64,000 bases of DNA from Maridesulfovibrio sp. (GTDB lineage: Bacteria; Desulfobacterota; Desulfovibrionia; Desulfovibrionales; Desulfovibrionaceae). The stretch covers positions 524,501 to 588,500 of the forward strand of contig NZ_OY787459.1 of the NCBI RefSeq assembly GCF_963678865.1. Reading direction: 5' to 3'. Of the stretch, positions 24,271-34,772 are shown piece after piece. The position numbers were made by a program, and so were the translations under genes. The number at the start of each line of letters is the position of its first letter. Position 1 is the first letter of the stretch. A model generated the notes under the pieces. It did not search any database, was not told where the DNA came from, and saw only the letters and a program-made list of their open reading frames with translations.

Positions 24271-25097
24271 ATACGGTCCTCGCCAAGATCCTTTACGTCT
24301 ATACGGTCACGCAAGGCGTCACCTAAATAATTGAATACCATTACAGTTATAACAAGTGCCGCAGCCGGATACATGACCGTCCATGGAGCAGTACGCAACA
24401 TCCCCCTGGACTCACTGATCATACTACCCCACTCAGCTTGAGGAAGCTGTACGCCGAGCCCAAGAAAGGAAAGTCCCGCAAACCCCAGCATGACTGTACC
24501 AATTTGGGAAGTTGCAAAGGTGAGAAGCGAATTGAAAATATTTGGCAAAATATATTTAATCATAATCACGCTGTCGCTACAGCCTGAAATTCGGGCGGCC
24601 TGAATGAACTCTTCATTTTTCAGCGAGATGACTCGACTTCGTGCTAAGCGGGCATATGGTGTCCAACTGGCAAATCCCATGGCCAGCATTGCATTGCCCA
24701 TTCCCCCTCCGAGGATACCGGCCACGGAAATAGCTAAAACCATCTGTGGGAAGGCCATAATACCGTCGATAAAACGCATGACAATCCTATCCGCCGAGCC
24801 ACTGTAATAACCACAGAGAATGCCGACACATGCCCCAAACGCAGCGGTAATAAAAACTAGGCTCAAAGCCGAAAAAACACTCGTCCGAGCACCGTATAGC
24901 AATCGAGAGAAAACACAGCGGCCCATTGCATCCGTTCCCATCGGAAATTCCATTCCCGGTGCCTGCCGCATACGCATTATATGCGTGGCATAAGGATCAT
25001 TCGGAGCAAAATGTGTTGCAAATAAACTTCCTACTATCAGAAAAAGGGCTATGATGAGAAACACCCTCAACCAGAAATCTTTATGTATTTTTTTCAT
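24267..25097 (-). CDS. peptide/nickel ABC importer permease (DppC/NikC-like)
   Basis: This 276-residue inner-membrane permease has one N-terminal membrane segment, then the 'GTDAMGRCVFSRLLYGARTS' stretch typical of DppC/NikC/OppC. The EAA coupling loop is around 'EFIQAARISGCSDSVIMIKY'. It pairs with the permease encoded upstream. It is 11 bp after that gene and overlaps the ATPase gene by 4 bp. Confidence 0.93.
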   Translation of the reverse strand: MKKIHKDFWLRVFLIIALFLIVGSLFATHFAPNDPYATHIMRMRQAPGMEFPMGTDAMGRCVFSRLLYGARTSVFSALSLVFITAAFGACVGILCGYYSGSADRIVMRFIDGIMAFPQMVLAISVAGILGGGMGNAMLAMGFASWTPYARLARSRVISLKNEEFIQAARISGCSDSVIMIKYILPNIFNSLLTFATSQIGTVMLGFAGLSFLGLGVQLPQAEWGSMISESRGMLRTAPWTVMYPAAALVITVMVFNYLGDALRDRIDVKDLGEDRI

Positions 25098-25107
25098 AGG
25101 GTTGCTC

Positions 25108-26037
25108 TCAGCTTTCGGTTACCCGAGGATCAAAATAGCGATAAGCCAGATCGGTCAGCAAGTTGATAAGTACATAGATGATCGCAATATAAACCACGAA
25201 TCCTTGTATCACCGGGTAGTCCCTGGCTGTAATAGCATCCATTACCAGCTTACCCATTCCGGGCCATTGGAAAATTGCCTCGATAACAACGCTACCGGCA
25301 AATAAATGGCCCACGGCAAAGCCTATAACCGTTAATATGGAAAGCATGGAATTGTGCAGTACGTCTTTAATTAAAAGAGTACCGGACTTTACGCCTCTTG
25401 CCTGAGCCCCAGTTACATAATTTTGTCCCAACTCACCAAGCACCTCCGCCCGAATCTGCTTGATAAACTTGCCTATTGTCGGCATGGCAAGAGCGACAGT
25501 AGGCAGAATAAGCCCTTGAAAATTATTTTTCGCAAGCACGGGAAGCCACTGAAGGAACACGCAAAACAGATAAATTAACAGTAGAGCAGCCAAAAACGAG
25601 GGGATGGCGTTGGCTAAAAAAGTAAAAAACCGAACAAGATAATCTACAACTGTATTTTTTTTGACTGCAGTCCAGATTCCAAGAGGAATGGATACAATCA
25701 GGGAAAGTGCCAGTGCAGAAACTGCCACCATCGCAGTTTTACCCATAGCATTCCACATTAGCCGGGAGACCGGCAGCCCTTTTGCGTATGACTCGCCAAG
25801 ATCCCCTTGCAAAAAACACCACAGCCAGTTCCCGTAACGTACAAGAAAAGGATCATTCAAGCCCATGCTCTCCCTAGTGGCTTTAAGCACTTCCTCCGTT
25901 GGGGCTATTCCTTGGGCTATCAACTTCTTTTGTGCCGGATCACCTGAAGCAAGGAACATAAGGGAAAACGTAATGAACGTTATCACTAAAAGCACAGGGA
26001 TCAGCCTTAATAGACGACTTTGAACATATTTAAACAT
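25108..26037 (-). CDS. peptide/nickel ABC importer permease (DppB/NikB-like)
   Basis: This permease of about 309 residues has the hallmark N-terminus 'YVQSRLLRLIPVLLVITFI', then 'DPFLVRYGNWLWCFLQGDLG' and an EAA loop near 'GARGVKSGTLLIKD'. I chose ATG 26037 because the conserved first membrane helix starts there; an upstream extension to 26082 would run through the terminator-like hairpin. It is the second gene of the importer operon after the binding protein. Confidence 0.93.
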   Translation of the reverse strand: MFKYVQSRLLRLIPVLLVITFITFSLMFLASGDPAQKKLIAQGIAPTEEVLKATRESMGLNDPFLVRYGNWLWCFLQGDLGESYAKGLPVSRLMWNAMGKTAMVAVSALALSLIVSIPLGIWTAVKKNTVVDYLVRFFTFLANAIPSFLAALLLIYLFCVFLQWLPVLAKNNFQGLILPTVALAMPTIGKFIKQIRAEVLGELGQNYVTGAQARGVKSGTLLIKDVLHNSMLSILTVIGFAVGHLFAGSVVIEAIFQWPGMGKLVMDAITARDYPVIQGFVVYIAIIYVLINLLTDLAYRYFDPRVTES

Positions 26038-26060
26038 AGTAAACCTGCAAGACACAAAAA

Positions 26061-26087
26061 GGCGTGTGGAAAATAAATCCACACGCC
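26061..26087 (-). terminator. attenuator hairpin between binding-protein and permease genes
   Basis: On the minus strand, GGCGTGTGGA-TTTATTT-TCCACACGCC is followed by TTTTT. Partial termination here would make more binding protein than permease, as is usual for such operons. Confidence 0.8.
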
Positions 26088-26113
26088 GTTAAAAAACATA
26101 CCAGCTTTATCCA

Positions 26114-27646
26114 TCAGTCATTTATTGTGGTGTTGTCATTCAGAAAATAAAAACTGATCGGATTCCTTTCACTACAGTTGGCAACCCCGGCTCTCATAAC
26201 CGTAGTCTTATTAAGGATTGCCAAAAAGCCCATAGCTTCATCATTTATGATCTGCTGCTGGATATCTACAGCAATTTTAGCCCGTTGTGCTGCTACAGGT
26301 TCCGAGTAGAGCTGCCCCAGAAGCTTCTTGGCTCTGGCATTGTTGTATCTGCCAGAGGTATATTTGCCGCCGCCGACTACACGTTCCATAAAATAATATG
26401 GATCTGCTGAAGGGTTCGCAGTCATGCAATATACGCCGATATCGAAGTCCCCAGTACTCATATAGGTCCCGTCCGGGTCCTCAGTGACACTCAGCTTAGC
26501 CTTGATGCCTACAGCTCTTAACTGTTCCTGCATGAGAAGAACTATTTTATCAATTGAACGGGCTGCGTAGTAAGCAATATCTAACTCAATTTCCTTGCCA
26601 TCTTTGGCATAGTAGCCATTCTCATCAAGAGCATAGCCGAGTTTCTCAATAAGCTTCTTCGCCTCCACAGGATCAAAACCGTGTTTTGTAATATTACCAT
26701 ATGCTGTGCCAGTACCATAAGCTCCAACAGTGGGGCTGGCTAAACCGGCGAGGAGGATGCACACATCATTAGGATTAATGGACATATTGATTGCAGCACG
26801 AAGCTCTTTTTCCGGAAGTCGCTCCATGCTCAAATAATAATAATACAAGCGGGAAGCCGGAATAGCGACAACCGTGTATTTTTCAGGAGAAGCAGAAAAG
26901 ATGCTGAGATCATTGGTTGTGGGGCCGATATAGGCATCAATCTCTCCATTCTGAAAGGCCAGAGAAAGAGTGTCGGCATCAGCAATGTACAATCCCTCAA
27001 CTCCATCAAGATTTACCTTGCCAGCCCAATAATTATCGTTACGTACGAGCTTAACTGATACACCGGGGTCAAATTCATCTACTTTAAATGGCCCAGTACA
27101 AACAGGAGCATTCTCTATATCTTTTGAAGCATCAAGGTTTACCATCGCCATATAGACGTTACACAATTCGTTAAGCACTGTAGGCAGAAGCTTAGGGGTA
27201 GAAATGGTAAATGTTTTCTCATCCACTACAGCTAAAGATGCACCAGTAAGCATCCGAGACCTTTCGTTCACCTTGCATGCACGCTCTATACATTTTACTG
27301 CGATATCAGCTGTGAGCTTGCTGCCGTCTGAAAAAAATACATTGTCTTTTAGTTTAATAGTCCAGGTATTTCCATCAACAGAAGCTGATTCTGCCAACCA
27401 GGGAACAACAGCGTAGCTATCATCAATACGGAACAGAGTTTCGGAAAGACCCAGCGTAGAAGTATACCAACCAAACGACCCCTTCTGAGGATCAAGACTG
27501 GTGTATGTATTAGCGAATAGATCTCCAATGCGAACAACTTTAGGCTGAGCAGCTTCCGCGTGGATCGGCGAACAGATCAAAACGGATATCAGCAAAAAAA
27601 ATACACTCAAGCACATAGAAAAATTAGTGCTTTTTTTTGAAAGCAT
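26114..27646 (-). CDS. ABC importer solute-binding protein, SBP_bac_5 family
   Basis: This 510-residue periplasmic binding protein has a signal peptide ('MCLSVFFLLISVLICSPIHA'). The family 5 pattern is seen in 'SLDPQKGSFGWYTSTLGLSE', 'WLAESASVDGNTWTIKLKDN' and 'FSDGSKLTADIAV'. It captures a peptide, nickel complex or similar ligand and delivers it to the permease pair. The two ligand classes cannot be separated by eye; nickel-type importers often have a similar length and gene order. A methyltransferase gene lies just upstream in the same direction. Confidence 0.9.
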   Translation of the reverse strand: MLSKKSTNFSMCLSVFFLLISVLICSPIHAEAAQPKVVRIGDLFANTYTSLDPQKGSFGWYTSTLGLSETLFRIDDSYAVVPWLAESASVDGNTWTIKLKDNVFFSDGSKLTADIAVKCIERACKVNERSRMLTGASLAVVDEKTFTISTPKLLPTVLNELCNVYMAMVNLDASKDIENAPVCTGPFKVDEFDPGVSVKLVRNDNYWAGKVNLDGVEGLYIADADTLSLAFQNGEIDAYIGPTTNDLSIFSASPEKYTVVAIPASRLYYYYLSMERLPEKELRAAINMSINPNDVCILLAGLASPTVGAYGTGTAYGNITKHGFDPVEAKKLIEKLGYALDENGYYAKDGKEIELDIAYYAARSIDKIVLLMQEQLRAVGIKAKLSVTEDPDGTYMSTGDFDIGVYCMTANPSADPYYFMERVVGGGKYTSGRYNNARAKKLLGQLYSEPVAAQRAKIAVDIQQQIINDEAMGFLAILNKTTVMRAGVANCSERNPISFYFLNDNTTIND

Positions 27647-27757
27647 CGTGCAATCTCCTTAAATGAAATAGTTTAAACAGATAGATGAATCGCTCAGGTG
27701 GGTACCCCATTCTGTGCGGCGAAATATGAATCTCAGTGAGAGAGTTTTAAGGTGCAG

Positions 27758-28495
27758 CTATTTGTCTGCATAAACGATAAAAAACGTTGGTCTAATACTC
27801 ATATCAAATTCATAGGGGTTTGTTCTAAAGTACTGTCCAATATCCCAAGATAAAACTTCATTGAACCCGGCATGTTGTAATAAATTTTGTACTTCGTTTT
27901 TATTAACACCCTCATATAAAGGCAAATGTTTCATCATACTGGCGTAATGAAGAAAAAAACGTAATGATATTCTACTCTTCATTTGAAATACACTCTTTAT
28001 CATATTTATTGGTATTTCATAAAACCTTCTCCAAGTCTGGTTACTCCAGAAGCCATCTGAAACAATAATTCGACCACCGGGTTTCAATACTCTGTACCAT
28101 TCCTTCAACGCCAGATCAGGATTTGGCAATGTCCAGATAAGGTTTCTGGAAACAATGACATCAAAACTATTATCTTCAAAATCCAGTTTCTCAGCGTCAC
28201 CAGTACGAAAATCAATGCCAAGTTGCATTTCTTCCGCCTTCTTTTGAGCGCTTGCAATCATTTGGGAAGATATATCTACCCCGGTTACATTAAAACCTGC
28301 TCCAGCAAGGTAGAATGCAAGTTGTCCAGGTCCGGTACCAATATCCAATGCATCTTGATTCTGACCAGACTTTGCCAAAGTTTTTATGGTCGTATCCCAA
28401 GCCTTCTCCGTTTCCGGTGATTTCTCAATATCCAAAGCGTAACTTGAACTACGCCAGTTCCAATATTTTTCGATCTTTGACTTCAATCTATCCAT
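27758..28495 (-). CDS. class I SAM-dependent methyltransferase
   Basis: This 245-residue methyltransferase has motif I 'ALDIGTGPGQLAFYLAGAG', the post-I acidic 'VTGVDISSQMIASA', 'DNSFDVIVSRNLIWTLPNPD' and 'VLKPGGRIIVSD'. It resembles UbiE-like or small-molecule enzymes. It is 112 bp upstream of the importer's binding-protein gene in the same direction. A link to the imported ligand, such as making or modifying a metallophore, is an inference from position only. Confidence 0.88.
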   Translation of the reverse strand: MDRLKSKIEKYWNWRSSSYALDIEKSPETEKAWDTTIKTLAKSGQNQDALDIGTGPGQLAFYLAGAGFNVTGVDISSQMIASAQKKAEEMQLGIDFRTGDAEKLDFEDNSFDVIVSRNLIWTLPNPDLALKEWYRVLKPGGRIIVSDGFWSNQTWRRFYEIPINMIKSVFQMKSRISLRFFLHYASMMKHLPLYEGVNKNEVQNLLQHAGFNEVLSWDIGQYFRTNPYEFDMSIRPTFFIVYADK

Positions 28496-28893
28496 TTGAA
28501 ATTGATCCTTTAAAGCTTGAAATTTCGATACTAAGAAACAAAAAAATAATATTTTGCTATTCCTTATAAAACTAAGACAAATTAAGTAGCACGAAACACA
28601 TATTCGCGTATAAAATCAAGTAATATGTCACACCAAGATCAATAGTATTAACTAATAGTTACACAAAGATTAAATTGATGCTATCAGACTTATTATTTGA
28701 CCACAAGTATCTTTATTCAATAGATTTCAGATCAATACACTCAGTTTTCGACCTTTTCATGGGATGCAACTTTGCTGTAATAAGGATTTCCCATTTCACG
28801 AAAAACTAACTGCGCAATTGGATAGTTTATAATAGCTATTTAGAAATATAATATAACCTAACTATTAACTAACTTACTGGAGAATTTAAAAAA
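28496..28893. other. intergenic region, divergent promoters
   Basis: This AT-rich stretch of 398 bp lies between the methyltransferase and NIPSNAP genes, which are read away from each other. I see no ORF, RNA gene or strong hairpin in it. Confidence 0.5.
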
Positions 28894-29208
28894 ATGTATT
28901 TTGAAATGCGAACTTACACAATACACCCTGGCATGCTTCCAGCCTACATGAAACTCTTTGAGGATGTAGGGCTACCCATTATTGGAAAATATGCAGAGCT
29001 AGTCGGTTACTGGTTTACAGAGATTGGTGAGTTAAACCAAGTTGTCCATTTGTGGCGGTATGAAAGTTTGGATCAAAGAACTGTTAGCCGTAAAAAACTT
29101 TATGAGGATTGCGACTGGCAAACCAAGTTTCTACCCAACGCAATGCAAATGTTGGAAAAACAGGAAAATAAAATCATGCTCGCGGCAAACTTCTCACCAA
29201 TAAAATAG
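28894..29208 (+). CDS. NIPSNAP-family protein
   Basis: This 104-residue protein begins 'MYFEMRTYTIHPGMLPAYMK', then has 'LVGYWFTEIGELNQVVHLWR' and 'YESLDQR', the standard NIPSNAP dimeric α/β-barrel pattern. There is a CTGGAG ribosome binding site. The biochemical role is unknown for most bacterial members. It stands alone and ends before a strong bidirectional terminator. Confidence 0.93.
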   Translation: MYFEMRTYTIHPGMLPAYMKLFEDVGLPIIGKYAELVGYWFTEIGELNQVVHLWRYESLDQRTVSRKKLYEDCDWQTKFLPNAMQMLEKQENKIMLAANFSPIK

Positions 29209-29276
29209 TTAAGCTCGTTACCCGCATAGATAAGGAAGTGCGAGCCTATGAAAAACTTTATTTATGCAATAAAAAA

Positions 29277-29312
29277 GGGCTTACATCATATTTGATGTAA
29301 GCCCTTTTTTTT
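29277..29312. terminator. strong bidirectional terminator
   Basis: GGGCTTACATCA-TATT-TGATGTAAGCCC is followed by T8 on the plus strand and preceded by A6. It serves the NIPSNAP gene and the convergent DUF2333 gene. Confidence 0.92.
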
Positions 29313-29355
29313 AAGTGGTTTTCAGTGCAGAACTGAAATGCCGCACCTGCTTTCT

Positions 29356-30387
29356 TTATCTTCGGATGGTCTCCGCCACGTCGAGCAAGCGCTCTCTCAC
29401 TGTGAACATATAGCGAGCCATCTTTCCTCGATGGTCAGCGAACATAGAATCTTCCTTGCCTCGCAAGACAATAGCAGGGTTGAAGGTACAGATCTTGTTC
29501 ATGGCTATCATAGCCTCTTCAAGGTTCTGAGTTCCACCCTTGTCCACATTGGTGATTTTCTCAGGATACAGTTCTTTCAGCACAGTAATTACATCACGAA
29601 GAACCAACGTCATGCCTTGCGCGAAGTACACACGATCATCCAGCTCGGACCATGACAACGATCCTCCAGGTGCGGAGAGCCAACCGAGTGGAACGTCGAT
29701 AAAGTTTTTGGAAAGTATGAAGGTCAACATCTCATAGATTTCACTGGCCTTAATGTTGACAATAGCACGGACATCATCTTTCTTCTTATTGGTCAAATTC
29801 AAGCCAATAAGTTTATCGGCGTATTTGTGAACGTTAGCCACGCCATCTTTATACGCTGAGCTGGAAGATCTCTCAAAGAACCCCCATATGCGAGGACCAT
29901 ACGTAAAATCACGCTCACGAGCTTCTTGCATCCACTTATTTTCAGGGTCCATAGAACCATACTTTGCCATGGTAGTGGAGAAAAACTTCTGCAAAAGAGT
30001 TGTCGCTGTAAGAACCCCAAGCTTACGATTGACCGCATTATCGAAATGAGATTTAGGATTCACAAACAGATACTGCGGAGTCCACCCATCAGCCAACTCG
30101 GCCTCCAAACGGGACACAATAGCCAACGCAAGCACCCTACCCTTCAAAGTCTCAAGATGTTCCTTATCAGACTCAGAAATATTTGGATTGTTAAAAGCAG
30201 GATCAGCCTTAACCGCTACGATCTCCGAACAAACAGAGGGTGATATCTCAGGCCACTCAGTAACGGATAACATATAGCCAATACCAGAATAGGCCCACCA
30301 AAGTCCCCACAATAACAAGGGGATAAAGACAGCCGACACCTTACCACTAGTGGGAACAAGTTTATTCAGTCTCTTAAAAAAACCCAT
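29356..30387 (-). CDS. DUF2333 family membrane-anchored protein
   Basis: This 343-residue protein has one N-terminal membrane segment ('VFIPLLLWGLWWAYSGIGYM') and a large extracytoplasmic domain. The 'LEAELADGWTPQYLFVNPKS' and 'DNAVNRKLGVL' segments match DUF2333. It appears monocistronic. No catalytic motif is apparent. Confidence 0.85.
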   Translation of the reverse strand: MGFFKRLNKLVPTSGKVSAVFIPLLLWGLWWAYSGIGYMLSVTEWPEISPSVCSEIVAVKADPAFNNPNISESDKEHLETLKGRVLALAIVSRLEAELADGWTPQYLFVNPKSHFDNAVNRKLGVLTATTLLQKFFSTTMAKYGSMDPENKWMQEARERDFTYGPRIWGFFERSSSSAYKDGVANVHKYADKLIGLNLTNKKKDDVRAIVNIKASEIYEMLTFILSKNFIDVPLGWLSAPGGSLSWSELDDRVYFAQGMTLVLRDVITVLKELYPEKITNVDKGGTQNLEEAMIAMNKICTFNPAIVLRGKEDSMFADHRGKMARYMFTVRERLLDVAETIRR

Positions 30388-30471
30388 AATAACACCTTTT
30401 TTATTTATTACATGAAAATACTACAAGTTACAGATCTGAACTTGGATAAAAACTCTGCAGAACCATTAAAG

Positions 30472-31782
30472 CTAACGCAGACTATGCCATGCGCGCTTTG
30501 TGTTTTTAGAAAATTTAGCCATTGCAAACTCAAACAGAAACGCGCAGATAAGGACAGCAAAGAATGTCAGGCAGGCAGGCAAATTATCAAAAGCGGCACG
30601 CCACAGCAAAATGCATAGCACAGCAAAACAGACGACGGCACCAATAAGCATAGGAAGTCTTTTCGCGTTAATCTTTCCAGCAAGCTTGGCTCCTGCCAGG
30701 TTTACAGCAGCAAATATCAACAAGAATCCTGCGCTGGCAATCACGGCTATGGATTCGATCTCCAATAAATTAGCCATACACAAAGTAATTGCTCCGACAA
30801 CCAGAATTCCAAAGGGCTGATCCCATACTTTTCGCTCCATAATATCTGGCAGTTCTTCATCTTTTGCAAGGATAAATCCCAAACGGGCACTACCGTAAAT
30901 TGTTGCGTTAATAGCTGAGATAGTCGCAAGCATTGCTGCTACACCTACAAGAGCAAAACCGAATTGTCCCAATGCAGGCCGTGCAGCTTCAGCGAGCACA
31001 TAATCTTTCGAGGAAGCAACAAGACTTTCCGGTACTACTCCAACGGTAAGTACTGCGACCAGAAGATATAAAAATATTACGATCCCGACTGAACCGTAAA
31101 AAGCCCGAGGTAAGGTGACTGAAGGATTGTTGATATCCTCCGCAGCATTGGCGATTAACTCAAATCCCTCATAAGCGACGAATATGACCATTCCGGCAGG
31201 GATGACAGTAGAAGCTGGAGCCCATGTCGACATGGCAAGGCGCTCCGGCTGTATATACATGAATCCTGAAACTACAACAATTCCAAGTAAAAATAACTTG
31301 AGCATAACTACCAATATTTCAGATTTACTGATCAGCTCCGCACCAAGTAAATTTATGATCACAGGAACTATGATAGCCACGCTGATAAGGCCATGATGCA
31401 ACCACGCAGATTGCATATTTAGGGGGAAAAAAGTCTTGGCATACGATTCAAAAGCTGTGGCGTAGAGAGATAAGGTAACCAAATAACTGAGCCACAATAC
31501 AAAATTAAGTCCTCCGACAATGCTGTCGTGACCAAAAGCCCGGTCTAAGAATACAACCGTACCGCCTTGGCTGGGGAAGGCTACTGAGAGCTTCGCGTAA
31601 GAAAAAGCAGTCAACAGAGCAATACTCCCTGCAAGAGCAAAAGCGATTGGAGTTGCCCCATGTGCCATTGAGACAGCGAGTCCCAGCACAGCAAAAATAC
31701 CTCCTCCAACCATACCACCAATGCCTATGGCTATTGCGCCGTAAAGCCCTATAGAGCCATTTTGATTATCTTTCATATTCAT
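30472..31782 (-). CDS. APC-superfamily amino-acid permease
   Basis: This 436-residue inner-membrane transporter has about 12 hydrophobic segments. The start of helix 1 'IAIGIGGMVGGGIFAVLGLA' carries the unwound Gly-rich motif of the APC family. 'VIFVAYEGFELIANAAEDIN' is the conserved helix 6 stretch, with 'RAFYGSVGIV' after it. The substrate is probably an amino acid or polyamine. It is monocistronic, with no obvious regulator beside it. Confidence 0.9.
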   Translation of the reverse strand: MNMKDNQNGSIGLYGAIAIGIGGMVGGGIFAVLGLAVSMAHGATPIAFALAGSIALLTAFSYAKLSVAFPSQGGTVVFLDRAFGHDSIVGGLNFVLWLSYLVTLSLYATAFESYAKTFFPLNMQSAWLHHGLISVAIIVPVIINLLGAELISKSEILVVMLKLFLLGIVVVSGFMYIQPERLAMSTWAPASTVIPAGMVIFVAYEGFELIANAAEDINNPSVTLPRAFYGSVGIVIFLYLLVAVLTVGVVPESLVASSKDYVLAEAARPALGQFGFALVGVAAMLATISAINATIYGSARLGFILAKDEELPDIMERKVWDQPFGILVVGAITLCMANLLEIESIAVIASAGFLLIFAAVNLAGAKLAGKINAKRLPMLIGAVVCFAVLCILLWRAAFDNLPACLTFFAVLICAFLFEFAMAKFSKNTKRAWHSLR

Positions 31783-32005
31783 ATTTATTAATTACAGGAT
31801 AAGAAAAAGCAATGTTAGACCATAACTAGAGACGTTTGTTTAATTATAAAAATAATCAGCCAAAGCGTAGGACTGATGAAAACGAAGTCAAAGCTTGTAC
31901 TATTTTTACAAAAAGAAGTATAAACAGACATTATCTGCTCAACATATGATTATCCCGGAGAGACCCACTTATCCCTGACCTAGCAATTATATAATATACA
32001 AGACA

Positions 32006-32044
32006 AAAGCTCCCCAACTCAGAATTAAGTTGGGGAGCTTTTTT
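32006..32044. terminator. terminator of the fructose operon
   Basis: AAAGCTCCCCAACT and AGTTGGGGAGCTTT surround an 8-base loop with T/A runs on both sides. It lies just past the fruA stop and can act in both directions. Confidence 0.88.
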
Positions 32045-32065
32045 ATCAGCAGATTCAGTTGAATA

Positions 32066-33796
32066 TTATGCCGTCTGCTCAATAGGCTTTTTGGCTACGA
32101 AGAGAGCCCCGGCAGTAACTATTGTTCCGACGATGATAGCTATAGTGTACGGAATCAGACCGGTAACTGCGTTAGGGATAGGTAGAACGAAAATCCCGCC
32201 ATGAGGAACCATAAGGGTGCACTTCATGGTCATGGATATGGCTCCTGTCACAGCAGAACCGAGCATGATGCATGGGATTACCCGGAATGGGTCACGCGCA
32301 GCAAATGGGATCGCGCCTTCAGTAATGAAAGAGATACCCAGAACGAAAGCAGCCTTACTCGCTTCATGCTCATCTTCGGTAAAGCGATTTTTGAACAGGC
32401 TTGCTGCCAAGGCCAAACCCAGCGGGGGAGTCATACCCGCAGCCATCACTGCAGCCATGGGGCCGTAAATCTTTGCGGAAAGCAGACCTACTGCAAAAGT
32501 GTATGCAGCCTTGTTTACCGGGCCACCCATATCGAAGGCCATCATTGCTCCAAGCAGCAACCCGAGGGCCAAAGCACTCGTTCCCTGCATGGACTGCAAC
32601 CACTCGGACAAAGATGTTAAAGCGATCTTTACCGGCGGACCAATTACATAAATCATGAGCAAGCCGACTACAAGGGTAGATAAAAATGGCAGAATCAATA
32701 CAGGCTTGAGTCCTTGCAGATTTTGGGGGAGCTTGATCTTATCGTTCAGAAACTTGGTAAGATACCCGGCAATGAACCCGGCAACGATACCGCCAAGGAA
32801 TCCGGCACCTACATTGGTGGCAAGCAGCCCGCCGACCAGACCGGGAGTGATACCGGGTCTCTGGGCTATGGAATACGCAATATATGCACCGAGCACAGGA
32901 ACAAACAGGGAAAACGCCCCTGCTCCACCGATCTGCATAAGAGCCCAGCCGAGGGTTCCTTGCTTGTCTCCAGCGTAAATACCACCGAAGGCAAAGGCCA
33001 GCGCAATAAGCAGCCCCCCGGCAACAACGACCGGAAGCATGTAGGAAACACCTGTCATAAGATGGCGATATGGCCCGGTCCGGGCTGCGGATCGCTCTTT
33101 CTTCAAGTCCTCAACCTGTCCGGCAAGATCCTGATGAACTACAGGAACAGCGGCTAACGCTGACTTGATGACCTGCTCACCTTCCCTGAGAGCAGCCTTG
33201 GTTCCGGTCTCATAAAGCGGCTTACCGGCAAAACGCTTGGGATCAACAAATGCATCAGCTGCAATTACAACTGCATCGGCGCGGGCGATATCTTCTTCCG
33301 TGAGAACATTTTTGGCACCCACTGAACCCTGAGTTTCAATCTTGACTTCATAACCGAGACCCTCGGCAGCCTTACGCAATGCTTCTGCAGCCATAAAAGT
33401 ATGGGCAATGCCAGTCGGGCAGGAAGTAACTCCGACAATGTATTTACTTCCACCATCGGAAGCAGAAGACACTTCCTGTGCGCTGAATTCCTCAGCCTCT
33501 TTCAAGGCATTTTCAATAATTGCCTTTGTCTTGCGAATAGCATCACTGGTAGAGACCGCATGCATGGGCTTACCCTGAAATCTGGCCGGGTCCACATGGA
33601 TATCTGCGGCAATGATAACCACATCGGCCTCGTCAATGGCCTGCTGACTGAGGACATCCTTTGCGCCTTCTGCCCCTTGAGTTTCCACTTCCACACTATG
33701 TCCCATGCTGGCACCGACTTTCTTCAGGGCTTCGGCAGCCATAATGGTATGGGCCACGCCGGTAGGACACGCTGTTACAGCAACGATCTTTGACAT
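32066..33796 (-). CDS. fruA: fructose PTS EIIB-EIIB-EIIC
   Basis: This 576-residue membrane permease takes up fructose with phosphorylation to fructose-1-phosphate. Two EIIB domains in tandem each carry the phospho-Cys loop: '[18 protein letters not shown]' near residue 10 and '[18 protein letters not shown]' near 125. The EIIC membrane domain follows from about 240 ('[20 protein letters not shown]', '[14 protein letters not shown]'). It is the last gene of the operon, 12 bp after fruK. Confidence 0.95.
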   Translation of the reverse strand: MSKIVAVTACPTGVAHTIMAAEALKKVGASMGHSVEVETQGAEGAKDVLSQQAIDEADVVIIAADIHVDPARFQGKPMHAVSTSDAIRKTKAIIENALKEAEEFSAQEVSSASDGGSKYIVGVTSCPTGIAHTFMAAEALRKAAEGLGYEVKIETQGSVGAKNVLTEEDIARADAVVIAADAFVDPKRFAGKPLYETGTKAALREGEQVIKSALAAVPVVHQDLAGQVEDLKKERSAARTGPYRHLMTGVSYMLPVVVAGGLLIALAFAFGGIYAGDKQGTLGWALMQIGGAGAFSLFVPVLGAYIAYSIAQRPGITPGLVGGLLATNVGAGFLGGIVAGFIAGYLTKFLNDKIKLPQNLQGLKPVLILPFLSTLVVGLLMIYVIGPPVKIALTSLSEWLQSMQGTSALALGLLLGAMMAFDMGGPVNKAAYTFAVGLLSAKIYGPMAAVMAAGMTPPLGLALAASLFKNRFTEDEHEASKAAFVLGISFITEGAIPFAARDPFRVIPCIMLGSAVTGAISMTMKCTLMVPHGGIFVLPIPNAVTGLIPYTIAIIVGTIVTAGALFVAKKPIEQTA

Positions 33797-33808
33797 AAAA
33801 GTTCTCCC

Positions 33809-34759
33809 TTACAAGTTTATCGCTTCAACAATTACCTGTTTTTCCAGTTCCTTAGCATCATCAAGCCTTTCCAGACTGGGACCTGCCTGAGCCACAGTAG
33901 CGGCAGACATGGATGTTGCAAGGCGCACCCGTTCCTTTAATGAAAGCCCGAACGCAACTCCCGCTACCAGACCGCCTATCATGGCATCACCTGCTCCCAC
34001 AGTACTGACAGGCTCTATTTTCGGAGGCTTAGCTAAAAGTTCCTCTTCCCCGTCTGTGAACAAGGCTCCCCGCGCTCCAAGGGAAACAGCCACGTTGGTA
34101 ATTCCGGCCCTGTTCATGCGTCGCATTTCATCAAGAATGTCCCGGCTATCCTTAAGCGGACGCCCGACCAACTCTGACAACTCATCATCATTAGGCTTGA
34201 TCAACCAAGGACCGGCCTTGATCGCACTGACCAAGGCAGAACCGCTGGTATCAACAACGGCTTTTGCTCCTTTGCTCTTGATGATAGCGACCAGCCGCCC
34301 AACAACATCTGGAGAAACACCGGATGGAAGACTTCCGCCGATTACAACTATCAATGCTTCCTCTGCCAACTCTCCGACCTTACGCATCAATTCCTCAACA
34401 TGCTCCTCATCCGGAGACAGGCCGGGAAAATTGATGTCCGTGGTTGATTCAGTACTTGGATCAAGGACTTTAATACCGATACGCGTTTCACCCGGAACAC
34501 GGATAAAATCATCAACAAGCCCTTTTTCCGTGAATAACTTTTCAAATATACCGGCATTATCCTGCCCCAGAAATCCAGTCACAATTACCGGCAGATCAAA
34601 CTTGCGCAGCAAAACGGCTATGTTTACGCCTTTGCCTGCCGCATCAGTCTGATACTGCGTGACCCTGTTAACCTTTCCGGCCGTGAAATCCGGAATCTTG
34701 CAGGCCAGATCAATGGCCGGATTCATAGTCACGGTAACAATATTTGTCTTTGTAGACAT
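33809..34759 (-). CDS. fruK: 1-phosphofructokinase
   Basis: This PfkB-family kinase of about 316 residues converts fructose-1-phosphate to fructose-1,6-bisphosphate. 'NIVTVTMNPAIDLACK' starts the fold, 'GVNIAVLLRKF' binds the sugar phosphate, and 'PVSTVGAGDAMIGGLVAG' carries the catalytic Asp. I chose ATG 34759 over 34771, since the conserved strand begins directly after. It lies 13 bp after the EIIA-HPr-EI gene and 12 bp before fruA. Confidence 0.95.
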   Translation of the reverse strand: MSTKTNIVTVTMNPAIDLACKIPDFTAGKVNRVTQYQTDAAGKGVNIAVLLRKFDLPVIVTGFLGQDNAGIFEKLFTEKGLVDDFIRVPGETRIGIKVLDPSTESTTDINFPGLSPDEEHVEELMRKVGELAEEALIVVIGGSLPSGVSPDVVGRLVAIIKSKGAKAVVDTSGSALVSAIKAGPWLIKPNDDELSELVGRPLKDSRDILDEMRRMNRAGITNVAVSLGARGALFTDGEEELLAKPPKIEPVSTVGAGDAMIGGLVAGVAFGLSLKERVRLATSMSAATVAQAGPSLERLDDAKELEKQVIVEAINL

Positions 34760-34772
34760 GTACTTCTCCACG

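Noticed and set aside
33909..34652. Long plus-strand frame (247 codons) opposite fruK
   Set aside because: Antisense shadow with low complexity; fruK is certain.
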